Source of the DNA: Prorocentrum cordatum
Lineage: Eukaryota > Sar > Dinophyceae > Prorocentrales > Prorocentraceae
NCBI GenBank assembly: GCA_963575745.1
Contig: CAUYUJ010022048.1
Coordinates: 399,001 to 463,000, forward strand
Length of the DNA stretch: 64,000 nucleotides
Direction: 5' to 3'
The notes under the pieces were generated by a model. It had not been told where the DNA came from and did not search any database. It worked only from the letters and a program-made list of their open reading frames with translations. The position numbers and the translations under genes are program-made. Below are positions 45,795-54,480 of the stretch, in pieces. The first letter of the stretch is position 1, and each line of letters opens with the position of its first letter.

Positions 45795-46330
45795 GCCTTT
45801 GGGGGCCTTTGGGGGAGGTGGGGGGGCCTCTTTTGGGCCTCTGTGGGCCTCCTGGGGACCTCTTGGGGCGAAAGGCTCGAGTTGGTAATTCGTGTTCCCC
45901 GTCTTGGGCCCCTATTGGGGCTGTCTTGGGCCGTCTTGGGGCCCTCTTGGGCCGTCTTGGGGCCCTCTTGGGCTCTCTTGGGCCCATCTTGCGGGCGTGT
46001 TTTGGGCTCTCTTGGGCCCATCTTTGGGGCGTGTTTGGCCGTCTGGGGGCGATGTTGGAGGTCTCTCGTGACGCTGTGAAGCCCACATGCGAACCATCTA
46101 CTTTTTCGAGAGGGAATGGGACGATGTTTGCCTGTTGGGGCCCTCTTGGAGAGCCTCTCTCTTGGGGCTATTTCGGTCTCGGGGGCCGTCTGGAGACCAT
46201 CTTGAGCGTGTCGGAGCGATCTGTCGGCGACTCGGGGCCTCTTGGGCCGTGCGGGGGGCGCCCTGGCGCCCTCTTGGCCCGCTCCTGGAGCGCCCTGGGG
46301 GAGTCGGCTGGGCATCGGCCGGGGCATTTT
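45795..46330. repeat. CTTGGGG array (reverse orientation)
   Basis: 'ggccctcttgggccgtcttg' and related 10-12 bp units, the reverse complement of the CCCAAGAGG arrays. The order gcccatctt, ccgtctt, ccctctt parallels the array at 10.9-11.1 kb read backwards. Confidence 0.75.
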
Positions 46331-46399
46331 GCCGCCGAATAATTTCTGTCAGTGATTTCCCCCATTGGAAATTGATTGATCCACGGAGGCCGAACGATG

Positions 46400-46402
<3 letters not shown>

Positions 46403-46446
<44 letters not shown>

Positions 46447-46793
46447 AACATAGACATAGAGAGATGTGTGCATATACTAAACTATGTATATATGTATGTA
46501 TGTGTGTAGGCATGTATGCATTTAGTATGTATGTTTGTACACACATGTGCATACGTACATGTATACATTTATGTATGTATTGCATTACAATACATCACAC
46601 TAAATCACATTACATCGCATTGTATTGCATTACATTACAACCCACCACACTACATCACCTTACCTCACATTACATTACAGTACATACATACGTACGTACG
46701 TACGTACGCACATGCAAACCTATACACACATACATACATGCATACATACGTGGATACGTATATACATTTACACATATACATGCATACATACAC

Positions 46794-46836
<43 letters not shown>

Positions 46837-46865
46837 CATGCATATATATATATATATATATATAT
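46403..46865. repeat. Graded microsatellite, insertion target of the YR element
   Basis: It runs as (TA)n at 46403-46442, then TATG/CATG, CATTA, (CGTA)n, (ACAT)n, (ACAG)n at about 46792-46838, and a final (TA)n at about 46847-46865. The tyrosine-recombinase retrotransposon starts within the final (TA)n run. The element's right flank is again (TA)n/(TG)n. Confidence 0.92.
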
Positions 46866-46945
46866 GGCGGCGTTTTCAAACTTCCGTGTCCTGCCATCCC
46901 GTTTGCCGTCAATGCCACCGTCCGCTGGCATTTCTCTCAAACTCT
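46866..46945 (+). repeat. Split direct repeat A1
   Basis: Left end of the YR retrotransposon, beginning GGCGGCGTTTTCAAAC directly after (TA)n. It is repeated as A2 at 54128-54207 with two substitutions. Confidence 0.95.
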
Positions 46946-46964
46946 TTTTTTCGACGGCCGGCAC

Positions 46965-47642
46965 ATGTTCCACCGGCTTCAGAGCCTAGCCACCTCGCTC
47001 GGAGCCATAGCTGGTCCGAACCTCGGCGGGTTCATCGGAGCTGCAGGTGGGCTCAGCGGCGTCGCGCAGCAGGTGACGGACTGCGCGGTGCTGGAGTTGG
47101 GCGCTCAGTGGGCTCCCGCCGCCCTGGTGTTGGTCTGGGTCTTCGGTTTCCTGGTGGGGGTGCTGTGTACGTGCTGCTATGTCCAGCAGTGCCCTACGGG
47201 TCGGACGCCGCCTCAACCTGCAGTGGGGAGGTGGCGGGACCTGGCAGGCCCGCATCGTCGTTGGCCCAGCCACGCGGAAGGAGCTCAGCGACATCATGGA
47301 GATAGAGGCGAGCGCTCAGCAGGAGTCAGACGGCAAGATCTGGTACCTCCTGAGCCCGGACCTCGACGTCTACCCAGTGCTGGTGGACGCCCCGGACCTG
47401 CGCGGGTACGAGCTTCTGGACAACGACGGGAGCGTGCTGTTGAGGTCTGGGCTCCGCCGGGGCGGGAGACAGGTGTACGGCTCCGAGTGGGTGCCCACCG
47501 CGCTCGAGTTGGTGGACGCGATGGAGGCGGTGTCCCCGCAGCGCCAGCCCGAGCGCAGGATGACGAAGAAGGGTCCGCTTCCTCCGACGGAGACAGCAGC
47601 GCAGACACCTACGGACTTGGTGAATATAGTGACTGGGAGTGA
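46965..47642 (+). CDS. Overlapping ORF with one hydrophobic segment
   Basis: The first ATG inside the YR element opens a 225-codon frame. Residues about 1-77 look protein-like: a glycine/alanine-rich stretch (LGGFIGAAGGLSGVAQQV), then one strong membrane segment (ALVLVWVFGFLVGVLCTCC, about 51-69). After about residue 80 the frame overlaps the Gag-like ORF (from 47179) and looks like its shadow. The likely biology is either a short membrane leader joined to the Gag-like ORF by frameshift or splicing, or a separate small protein. I infer that only the first ~80 residues are meaningful. Confidence 0.45.
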   Translation: MFHRLQSLATSLGAIAGPNLGGFIGAAGGLSGVAQQVTDCAVLELGAQWAPAALVLVWVFGFLVGVLCTCCYVQQCPTGRTPPQPAVGRWRDLAGPHRRWPSHAEGAQRHHGDRGERSAGVRRQDLVPPEPGPRRLPSAGGRPGPARVRASGQRRERAVEVWAPPGRETGVRLRVGAHRARVGGRDGGGVPAAPARAQDDEEGSASSDGDSSADTYGLGEYSDWE

Positions 47643-48714
47643 TCGGCTCCCCGACGTGAAGCCGCTGCGCTGGTACGTCACGGCCGGGCCCAACAAGTCT
47701 GAGATCGACGGCCTCTTCCCCCACACCACGGTGGACGAGTTCGCGCGCTCGGACGACGTGGCCCTCGCCGTGGTCGGCACTGGCGCATACACCCTCAGGG
47801 CCCTCGACCCGAAGGACGGCGTGGTGCAGGTGATCCGCGACGATCGCTTGCTAGCGCTGGCGAAGGACAGCAGCGGGATCCGCAAGAAGCTGTTCAGGGA
47901 CGCTGTGCAGGAGGTCACGGAGAGCCCGGGGCCGGGGTGGCCGCTCCTGGGCCCGCGGACGGCGGCCTGGTGCGTCCGCTTCATCGCGGAGCAGGACAGC
48001 CACCCCCGGGCCCGCCACACCAAGTGGCTACACGAGACAGGGCTCACACAGGCGGACCCGGGGGTGGCTGATCACGAAGTTGCCATGCGGGCCTTCGAGT
48101 TCGGGCTCGTATACGATCAGGTGAACGTGGGAGAGCTTGTTAGCTTCGAGCTCCTGGCCCGGCGGGCGCAGATGGCGGAGTGGCGCTACCGCGACCGCCT
48201 AGCGCCCCGCCGGGCCGACGAGACAGCGGAGGACGAGCACCTCTACATGGGCACCGGAGAGACGAGGGGCCTCATCATGATGGCCCCGTTCCTGGTGGAG
48301 CACATCTCTACGGAGCTGCACCGGGAGAGCCAGGTGACGAAGGTGAAGAGGAAGTTGAGGGAGGAGCGCCAGCTCGCGAAGGGCACGGGCGCCGACGGCG
48401 AGACGAAGGACGCCCTTCGCAAGAAGGTCGAGCGTCAGGCTGCGGAGCATCGCCGGCCTCAGCAGCAACGGGGTAAGGGAGACCCCGCCGGCGGCCGCGA
48501 TAACGGCGGCCGCGGCGCCAAGTGGCAGCGCCATGCCCGCGCCTCGGGAGCTGCTGCCAGTGCCGCTCCCGCAGGCGCCCCTCGGCAGCGACGGGCGTCT
48601 TGGCTCGTGCTGTCGAACGGTGCGGTCTCGCCTACTCCGCCACCGGCATGTCGACGGGTGGAGCATGGAGGTGCATCAGGCGCTGAATTGCCTCCACGGG
48701 CGCGGGGGCCCTGA
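47179..48714 (+). CDS. Gag-like ORF of the YR retrotransposon
   Basis: Intact frame of 511 codons and the longest uninterrupted coding unit in the element. The N-terminal third contains a compact beta-rich-looking region (GKIWYLLSPDLDVYPVLVDA) and PDLRGYELLDNDGSVLLRSG. The middle is mixed alpha/beta (residues about 160-330). Residues about 395-440 are a charged coiled-coil-like helix (KVKRKLREERQLAKG), followed by a Gln/Arg/Gly-rich basic tail (QQQRGKGDPAGGRDNGG), which could bind nucleic acid. No zinc knuckle is seen. Position upstream of RT and lack of enzyme motifs support a structural Gag-type role, but no named Gag domain is recognised. Its end overlaps the RT frame (48533-) in another frame, so a frameshift may link Gag and Pol. 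Confidence 0.65.
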   Translation: MSSSALRVGRRLNLQWGGGGTWQARIVVGPATRKELSDIMEIEASAQQESDGKIWYLLSPDLDVYPVLVDAPDLRGYELLDNDGSVLLRSGLRRGGRQVYGSEWVPTALELVDAMEAVSPQRQPERRMTKKGPLPPTETAAQTPTDLVNIVTGSDRLPDVKPLRWYVTAGPNKSEIDGLFPHTTVDEFARSDDVALAVVGTGAYTLRALDPKDGVVQVIRDDRLLALAKDSSGIRKKLFRDAVQEVTESPGPGWPLLGPRTAAWCVRFIAEQDSHPRARHTKWLHETGLTQADPGVADHEVAMRAFEFGLVYDQVNVGELVSFELLARRAQMAEWRYRDRLAPRRADETAEDEHLYMGTGETRGLIMMAPFLVEHISTELHRESQVTKVKRKLREERQLAKGTGADGETKDALRKKVERQAAEHRRPQQQRGKGDPAGGRDNGGRGAKWQRHARASGAAASAAPAGAPRQRRASWLVLSNGAVSPTPPPACRRVEHGGASGAELPPRARGP

Positions 48715-49587
48715 TCCCGAACGCCCGCCCACTCTAGGGCAAAGTTTTGGTTCTGAACACGTTCGAGCTGCTGTTCAAAGCATCGGGGCTCCTACTACAA
48801 CCGGCGCGGCAGCCTTCAAGGAGCTGCGCGCCAGCAAGCCCGGCTACTCTTCGATGCCGGTGAGACCCGCCGCCTTCCAGCGTGACCTCGTCGCGCTGCC
48901 CTCGCCCGGTGCCAAGTGCGACGGCGCCAGCATCTTGCAGGGCGAGGCGCTCAACCTTTGGGAGGATTGGCAGCAACGGTTGTTGCGGAAGAACCCAGAG
49001 GTCTCCGCCGTGAAGCCTCACTGCGACGCGAAGCTGATGCAGAGCAAGTCCAGCTACGCCTCCTTCGTCGCCGACTTGTACGACGCCGGGCTGGTGAAGT
49101 CCGGCTCACTACGTGAATCTACTCTCGGTATATTTTTCGCCCCCAAGTCTGATGGGAAGTTGCGGCTCATCTTTGACGCGCGCTGTGTCAACCAGCTCTT
49201 CGAGCCTCCTGCGCACACGGCGCTGCCTACGGCCGGCTGCTGGAAGGGGATACTCTTGGAGCCGAACAACGAGCTGTGCCTCTCTCAAGTTGACGTGGAG
49301 GCTTGCTTTTACCGCATGCGTGCACCTCCCGGGATGGAGGAAGTTTTCGTCTTACCTCCGCTGGACTGCGGTGCCCTTCGCCGACTTCGGCCGGACATCG
49401 CCATCAGCGGGGACCTGACATGCTCCCCCTTGCTCATCGTTCTACCCATGGGCTGGAACTGGTCACTTTTTTTTGCCAAGAGATGGTCACGCAGTGCGTG
49501 CAGCGTGCTGGTTACCCGCCGTCCCGTATCATTGAAGACAAGCGGGCGACTCCCTCCCTGGTCGGCCAGACCGCTGCCGCGGTATAA
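48533..49587 (+). pseudogene. Reverse transcriptase, N-terminal two-thirds, broken
   Basis: Fingers/palm motifs of a DIRS/Ngaro-type RT are visible: GIFFAPKSDGKLRLIFDARC (motif 1/2), LSQVDVEACFYRM with the first catalytic Asp (motif A, about 49285-49318), and LPMGWNWSLFF (motif B). Near a run of eight T (about 49467) the reading moves by one base; the continuing frame (…QEMVTQCVQRAGYPPSRIIED…TAAAV) ends at TAA 49587. The third conserved block (YxDx) and the thumb are absent because the next 1.4 kb is unrelated repetitive DNA. Either an insertion/deletion destroyed the enzyme or a very odd intron is present. The T-run shift could be a sequencing error. Confidence 0.8.
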
Positions 49588-51024
49588 CCCTGGGAAGCAA
49601 TCAGTGACCCCCCCCCCCCCCCCTCATCAGAGGAAATTATAACGCTTCCGGCACCGGGGCCGGGGCGGAAGCGATATCCCCCGCAGGTCACCAGAGGTCC
49701 GCGGAGGGGAGGTCCCCGGAGGTTCCCAGGAGGCATCCAGAAAGGCCTCCACAAACCTCTGAATGCCCGGTCCCCTTGTAGTCCAGAGCCCAGCGACAAG
49801 GCGCACCCGCCCAGAGTCGCTTCCTGTGATTCTGTACGTTTCTGTGAGATTCCTCAGAGATTCCTCTGATACTCCGATTGGCTTCTTTTGAGATTCCTTG
49901 CCGTTTCCATTGTGATTATTTTGGGACTGCTTTGAGACTCCTCTGGTGTTCCTTTGATGTTATTCTGGGGGTCCCTTGAGGCTCCGGTCATATCCGTTTG
50001 ATACCCCATTGCTTAAGAGAGCATCCCATCGACATCCGGGGCCGGTGGTTTATTTTATGTTTAACACATGTGCTAACATATCGCGGGGGGGGTCGCGGAA
50101 TGCGTCTGCGAAATCTCTCCGTGGACTCTCCCATAGGATCCCCTGAAAGAATCAATTTCCCTAGTGCGGTCGCAATAGGGATTGCTTATGTCCACGCGAG
50201 CCCGCGTTTTCCAAATTCCTTAGATTCCTTTGTGGTTCGTTTGAGCTGCCGCTGAGATGCCTTTGCGATTTCTGTTGGGCTCCTTTGAGATTGCTTTGAA
50301 CTTCCATTGGTTCCTTCGATATCATGCGTGGGATTTCTTGTGATATTATCATGGGATTCCTTTGGGGGTTCTTTCGAGTTCCTCTGACATTCCTTCGACA
50401 ATCCCTGAAGGGGGCATCCCATCGACCTCCAGCGCCTGTGGATTATTTTATTTTTCGAAAAAAGGGCTAACATATCGCGGGGGGGTTCGCGGAATCCGTC
50501 TGCGATGTCCCTCCGTGGACTTCCCCATCGGACCCTGTGGGGAACAAAATCCTTATTTCGGCCGCAATAGGGTTTGCTTATGTCCACGCGAGCCCGCGTT
50601 TTCCAGATTCCTTAGATTCCTTCGTGGTTCGTTTGAGCTGCCGCTGAGATCCCTTTGCGATTTCTGTGGGGTTCCTTTTTGCGATTATTTTGGATTTCCA
50701 ATAGGGATCCTTTGAGATTCTGCGTGGGCTTCCTTCTGAGATTTCTCTGGGATTCCTTTGGGTGGTCCTTTCAAGTATAGTTGCTTGCGGTGATTTCATT
50801 GTTTGTCATTTTTGATTTACCTTTGATTTCCGATGCGCGTCAGTTTCCCAGTGTTCTAGCAAGGCGGGAACCCATTGGCAGGCGTTCGTGCGCGTTGGTT
50901 CTTCAGGCTGTCGCGTCGCGTTGCCGCCAGCTTCGGGCCCGGGGGGGCAAATTAATTAATTAATTATTTTATTTTTTTCATGTGCTAACGATATCGCCGG
51001 AGGGCGCCGCCCAACATAATTAAT
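49588..51024. repeat. Repetitive insertion inside the RT region
   Basis: It opens with GTATAACCCTGG and a C-run (49608-49622). It then consists of degenerate 'gattcctttgagattyc' units (about 49830-50000, 50210-50400, 50600-50770). A block of about 395 bp ('gcatcccatcgac', 'gctaacatatcgcg', 'cttatgtccacgcgagcccg') is duplicated in tandem (phrase at 50072 and 50467). A third partial echo ('catgtgctaacgatatcgcc') sits at about 50979-50998 beside a TTAA-rich stretch. No open frame is seen. It separates RT motif B from RNase H and replaces roughly the C-terminal third of RT. Confidence 0.75.
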
Positions 51025-51030
51025 TATTAC

Positions 51031-51866
51031 TTGCGCCGGCCTGTCGCCGCCGCTGTCCTGGCTACCGACGCCTCGGGCGGCGCCCGGCAGGTCTGCAGTA
51101 TTGACCCAGACCTGGCGCCGCCGGGGCTTGAGCCGGCCGCCGCATGCGACTATGGGGGCTTCGGCGTTGTCAGCCGCGAAGTCTCGCGCTGTGTCGTGGC
51201 CGCCGCTCTTCAGCTCAGCGAGAAGTGGAGGTTCAAGACTCTCGACTTTCTGGGGGCCCGGGCATCAGCGCTCGGGCTCAGAGACGACCCTCGCGGTGCT
51301 GCCGCGCAGAATCCCCCCCCCCCCCCCCCCCCCCCGAAGTATCACCACGTGCCGCCATCTGGGATGCGGGAGTCAGCTAACGAGCCTTCATCATCGACGT
51401 CGCCACCACATCGCTACGTCATCGCCTGGGAGGAGGAGCAGAAGTTTTTCGAGATTGGTAAGAGTATATTGGGTTCTCAAGAAGACTGGAAGGTTTGTTT
51501 CTATGGAAGGTTCAACGGGGCCGCCGACATCGTTATCCTGGAGGGGGAGGCTCTGGTCATGGGGGTCCGCCATTTCGTACGCAACACTGCCAATCATGGG
51601 CGTCGCCTGCTGCTGCTATGCGACAACATGGAGCTGGTGCTCGCGTCGGGTAAGGGGAGATCTTCGGTGCCGTCGCTTAACCTCGTGCTTCGTCGGCTTG
51701 CTGCGATCTCCATCTTTGCCAACATCGATATCACAGTGCGGTGGGTCCCTTCAGAGTTGAACCCGGCCGACGCTCCGTCGAGACTCCCTGCAGCCCGGGC
51801 TCAGGACGCCCGACTTGACCTCCGCTCTTTCGGAGGCCGCTCTGCACAGGAGCCCGAGGATGACTC
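51031..51866 (+). CDS. RNase H domain of the YR retrotransposon
   Basis: The frame is open from before 51031; there is no ATG at the start because this is an internal part of the polyprotein. The RNase H residues are visible: TDAS (first Asp, ~residue 13), ILEGEAL (Glu, ~residue 170), LLCDNME (Asp, ~residue 199), and RWVPSELNPADAPSR at the end, the typical C-terminal motif of DIRS/Ngaro RNase H. A C-run encoding poly-Pro (51311-51334) may be slippage-prone. Its role would be removal of RNA from the RNA:DNA hybrid during retrotransposition. The same frame continues to 52239 but is a shadow of the recombinase beyond about 51870. Confidence 0.82.
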
Positions 51867-51869
51867 GCT

Positions 51870-53152
51870 ATGGCGAGCCGCTGCGGAGGAGCTCGCCGCG
51901 GAAGGGCGCCCGCGGCGGCGCGACTTTGGCCTCGGCGACGCCTCGGCGACGCCGCGGCGACGCCGCGGCGCCCGCGGCACTGGCCGGGGGCTTCGGGCTC
52001 CACCGGGGGGGCGTCGGCGTGCAGCCGAACGACTCCTCGGACAGCGATTCGGAGTCGGAGCCCGCGGCCAGCTCGACCAGCTCCAGCCCCAGCGGAGCGG
52101 GCCGCGGCGAGGAGAGCGAGGTTGGCAGCCGAGCGGGCCAGGACGGCACGCGCCACCACCCTGGTGCAGCCGACCGGGACCGCGCTCACGTACCTGCAGG
52201 CGCGCAAGATCAGGGCCTCGTCCAACGTGCACTTCGTGACCTCGTACCGGAATTTCGACATCTGGTGCCGGGCGCGCGCCGTGCCGGTTCAGAACGCCAG
52301 CGAGATCGACAAGGCCATCAGCGAGTACATGGACGTGCTCTACTTTGACGGGATGCCGTCGGACGTCGCGTCGAAGACGATCGCGGCCGCCCGGCACTTC
52401 CGCCCCGCGGCGGTGGGCGAGGCCGAGCTGGCGGCCAGCAGGGCCGCCCTGAAGGGTTTCCGCCTGCTCGCCCCGGCCCGCGCGCGCCAGCCGCTGGTCC
52501 GCGAGGCGGTCGTTTGCCTGATAGGCCTGGCGATGCTGGACGGCGAGTCGGAGTTCGCGGAGGCCCTCAGCTTGGCGTGGGACACCGCCCTCCGCCTACC
52601 CAGCGACCTGATGCAGTTGCGAAGTCCGTCCCTCGCGCCGCCGCAGCCCCGCGTGCAGATCAACGAGTGGAGCCTGCTGCTGTACCCAGAGGAGACCAGC
52701 CTGCGCAGCAAAGGGAAGCAGTTCGACGAGGGGGTCCAGCTCACGCCAGCGGGCTCAAAAGCCCTCGGCCCTGTCCTGGCGCGCCTGCGGGGGCGCCCAG
52801 CCCAGGCGCCCCTGTGGGCCCTCGACGCCAGGCGCGTCGGCCAGCTCTTCAGGAAGTACGCGGAGATGATCAACCTGAAGACCCGCACCCATACCGGGTG
52901 CGACACGGCTCAGCAAGCTGGGACATCGCCAGCGGGACGCGAAGCCTCGAGGCCGTGCAAGCCCGCCTTCGGCACGCCAGCGCGACCGGCACCCAGCGGC
53001 ACAGCCGGGCAGCCCGGTGCACCGCGGAGCTCGCGCCGGCGCCGGAGTCGGCCAAGACCTTCGGCGCCGCGGTGGCGGACCAGTGGGCGCTGACACTCCG
53101 AGGCCGGAGCCGCCTGCCGCCCCGCCCGCGGCGCCCCGACAAGCCGTGGTGA
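51870..53152 (+). CDS. Tyrosine recombinase of the YR retrotransposon
   Basis: A disordered Arg/Ala/Ser-rich linker precedes a core-binding-like segment (YLQARKIRASSNVHFVTSYR) from about 52190. The catalytic domain has the box-I arginine in DTALRLPSDLMQLR (Arg codon 52593-52595). About 52880-52910 the reading shifts by one base; in the new frame, to the stop at 53152, RVRHGSASWDIASGTRSLEA supplies the H-x-x-R-type box and is followed by RHASATGTQRHSRAA. Where family members have the nucleophilic Tyr (…RRYEK), this copy has His (CAC, 53000-53002). Expected role: integrating the circular cDNA through the A/B junction. The frameshift and missing Tyr suggest this copy's enzyme is defective unless the sequence is in error. 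Confidence 0.75.
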
Positions 53153-54000
53153 GCAAGAGGCCAGCGGGTGACACATACCAGCCTACTGAGTCCTTGTCCC
53201 TCCCCTCCCTCCGCAAGCGCATGCAGAAGTTATTTGATGCAGCCCGCAAAGGGCGCAATCGTGCTCAGGTGTTTCTGGATCTTTTCGCCGGTGACGGCAG
53301 CGTGGCTAGCAAAATTCGGTCATGCACTGAGTACGGTGTCGTCTCAATTGACATTAGGCCTGATTCTTGGCTTGATCTGTCTGACATCCGTCTCGTTCGT
53401 ATTCTCATAGGGTGGATCGGATGTGGAGCAGCGCGTGGCATTTGGATCGCGCCACCCTGCAGCACTTGGTCAGTTGCCAGCCGTGGTAGATACAGATCGC
53501 CAGTAAATATCCATGGGCACCCGGATCTCGACCCCAAAAGTTTAGCCCGTGCCCAGCTTGGAAATTTGTTGCCGAAGCATTCTCTGCTCATAGTCACCGC
53601 CTGCCTCAAGAGAGGCATGCTCGTTGCACTCGAGAACCCTATGTCCAGTCTGATGTGGGAAGAACCCCTGCTATCTCATTCGCTCACCTTGCCAACTTGT
53701 AACACTACTGTCTTCGACTTTTGCGCTCACGGGACGCGGTGGAGAAAAAGCACCCGCCTGGCGTCTTGGCGCTGCTGCGCAGCCCCTGAGGCGCTGGCCC
53801 GCCGGTGCCATAGCGTCGGTGTCAGATGCTCATTCTCTGGCCGTCCTCACATCTCCCTCGAGGGTAAAGCCCCTTGCGGGCGCCATTGGACTTCCATCGC
53901 CGAACCGTACCCGGCCTCCGCGGCCCGAGCTATGGCCCGCTGGTTGTCTCGTGCCGCGGATCGGATTCAACTCGATAATTTGTCCCGTGTGTGTAATTGA
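53017..54000 (+). CDS. Cytosine-C5-type DNA methyltransferase-like protein
   Basis: Intact 327-codon frame, third in the chain. Its first ~45 codons overlap the recombinase frame, and the first ATG is 53221. The SAM-binding motif VFLDLFAGDGSVASK (about 53269-53313) matches motif I (D-x-F-x-G-x-G) of C5-methyltransferases. WIAPPCSTWS (about 53440-53470) matches motif IV, with the Cys that attacks cytosine. ALENPMSS matches motif VI (EN-). A Cys/Arg-rich C-terminal region follows, where target recognition would lie. Known DIRS-group elements carry a Dam-like adenine methyltransferase (DPPY-type motif), while Ngaro elements often carry a hydrolase-like 3' ORF. A PPC-type enzyme on a split-direct-repeat element is therefore unusual. 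A likely role is self-methylation of new cDNA; that is inference. Confidence 0.72.
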   Translation: MHRGARAGAGVGQDLRRRGGGPVGADTPRPEPPAAPPAAPRQAVVSKRPAGDTYQPTESLSLPSLRKRMQKLFDAARKGRNRAQVFLDLFAGDGSVASKIRSCTEYGVVSIDIRPDSWLDLSDIRLVRILIGWIGCGAARGIWIAPPCSTWSVASRGRYRSPVNIHGHPDLDPKSLARAQLGNLLPKHSLLIVTACLKRGMLVALENPMSSLMWEEPLLSHSLTLPTCNTTVFDFCAHGTRWRKSTRLASWRCCAAPEALARRCHSVGVRCSFSGRPHISLEGKAPCGRHWTSIAEPYPASAARAMARWLSRAADRIQLDNLSRVCN

Positions 54001-54031
54001 CATGTGCCGGCCAGAGGCCAGGTTTGGGTCT

Positions 54032-54127
54032 TCACTTCAAGCACGTGCTTTACGGTGGAGCCCGCCGGTCAGCCCGCCGTTCTCCATATAGATCGAACCG
54101 TCTCTGGTGAAGAAACGGGTGGGACAT
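54032..54127 (+). repeat. Split direct repeat B1
   Basis: 96 bp beginning TCACTTCAAGCACGTG and ending GGGTGGGACAT, identical to B2 and abutting A2 without a gap. Confidence 0.95.
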
Positions 54128-54207
54128 GGCGGCGTTTTCAAACTTCCGTGTCCTGCCATCCCGCTTGCCGTCAATGCCACCGTCCGCTGGCATTTCTCTC
54201 AAGCTCT
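54128..54207 (+). repeat. Split direct repeat A2
   Basis: Internal copy of the left end A1, with two substitutions in 80 bp. Confidence 0.95.
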
Positions 54208-54263
54208 CCTCCTCCCTCCCCTCCTCCTGCATGCATAGATTCTGTTAGCGTGAACTCTGCTGG

Positions 54264-54359
54264 TCACTTCAAGCACGTGCTTTACGGTGGAGCCCGCCGG
54301 TCAGCCCGCCGTTCTCCATATAGATCGAACCGTCTCTGGTGAAGAAACGGGTGGGACAT
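54264..54359 (+). repeat. Split direct repeat B2 (right end of the element)
   Basis: Identical to B1 over 96 bp. It ends …GGGACAT, followed at once by atatatgtgtg, the resumed microsatellite. Confidence 0.95.
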
Positions 54360-54374
54360 ATATATGTGTGTGTA

Positions 54375-54419
<45 letters not shown>

Positions 54420-54420
54420 G

Positions 54421-54451
<31 letters not shown>

Positions 54452-54480
54452 TATGTATGCGTGTGTGTGTGTGTGCACGC
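54360..54480. repeat. (TA)n/(CATA)n/(GT)n microsatellite
   Basis: (TG)n then (TA)n at about 54378-54415, (CATA)n at about 54421-54443, then (GT)n. This is the right half of the microsatellite interrupted by the YR element. Confidence 0.92.

Larger units (their letters stand above)
46866..54359 (+). mobile_element. Tyrosine-recombinase retrotransposon with split direct repeats
   Basis: The element is 7494 bp and its structure is A1 (46866-46945) - ORFs - B1 (54032-54127) - A2 (54128-54207) - 56 bp - B2 (54264-54359). A1 and A2 differ at two of 80 positions. B1 and B2 (96 bp) are identical. Split direct repeats of this order define Ngaro/PAT-type YR retrotransposons, which integrate as circles through a tyrosine recombinase. 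The B1-A2 junction (gggacat|ggcggcg) equals the junction expected in such a circle. Coding order is Gag-like, RT, RNase H, YR, methyltransferase-like. Low repeat divergence indicates recent insertion, but the RT is interrupted, so this copy is probably not autonomous. Confidence 0.92.

Noticed and set aside
53017-54000. Reading the 3' ORF as an adenine (Dam-type) methyltransferase
   Set aside because: The catalytic loop is PPCSTWS rather than DPPY/NPPY, and DLFAGDG plus ENP fit the C5 family better; kept open for a profile search.
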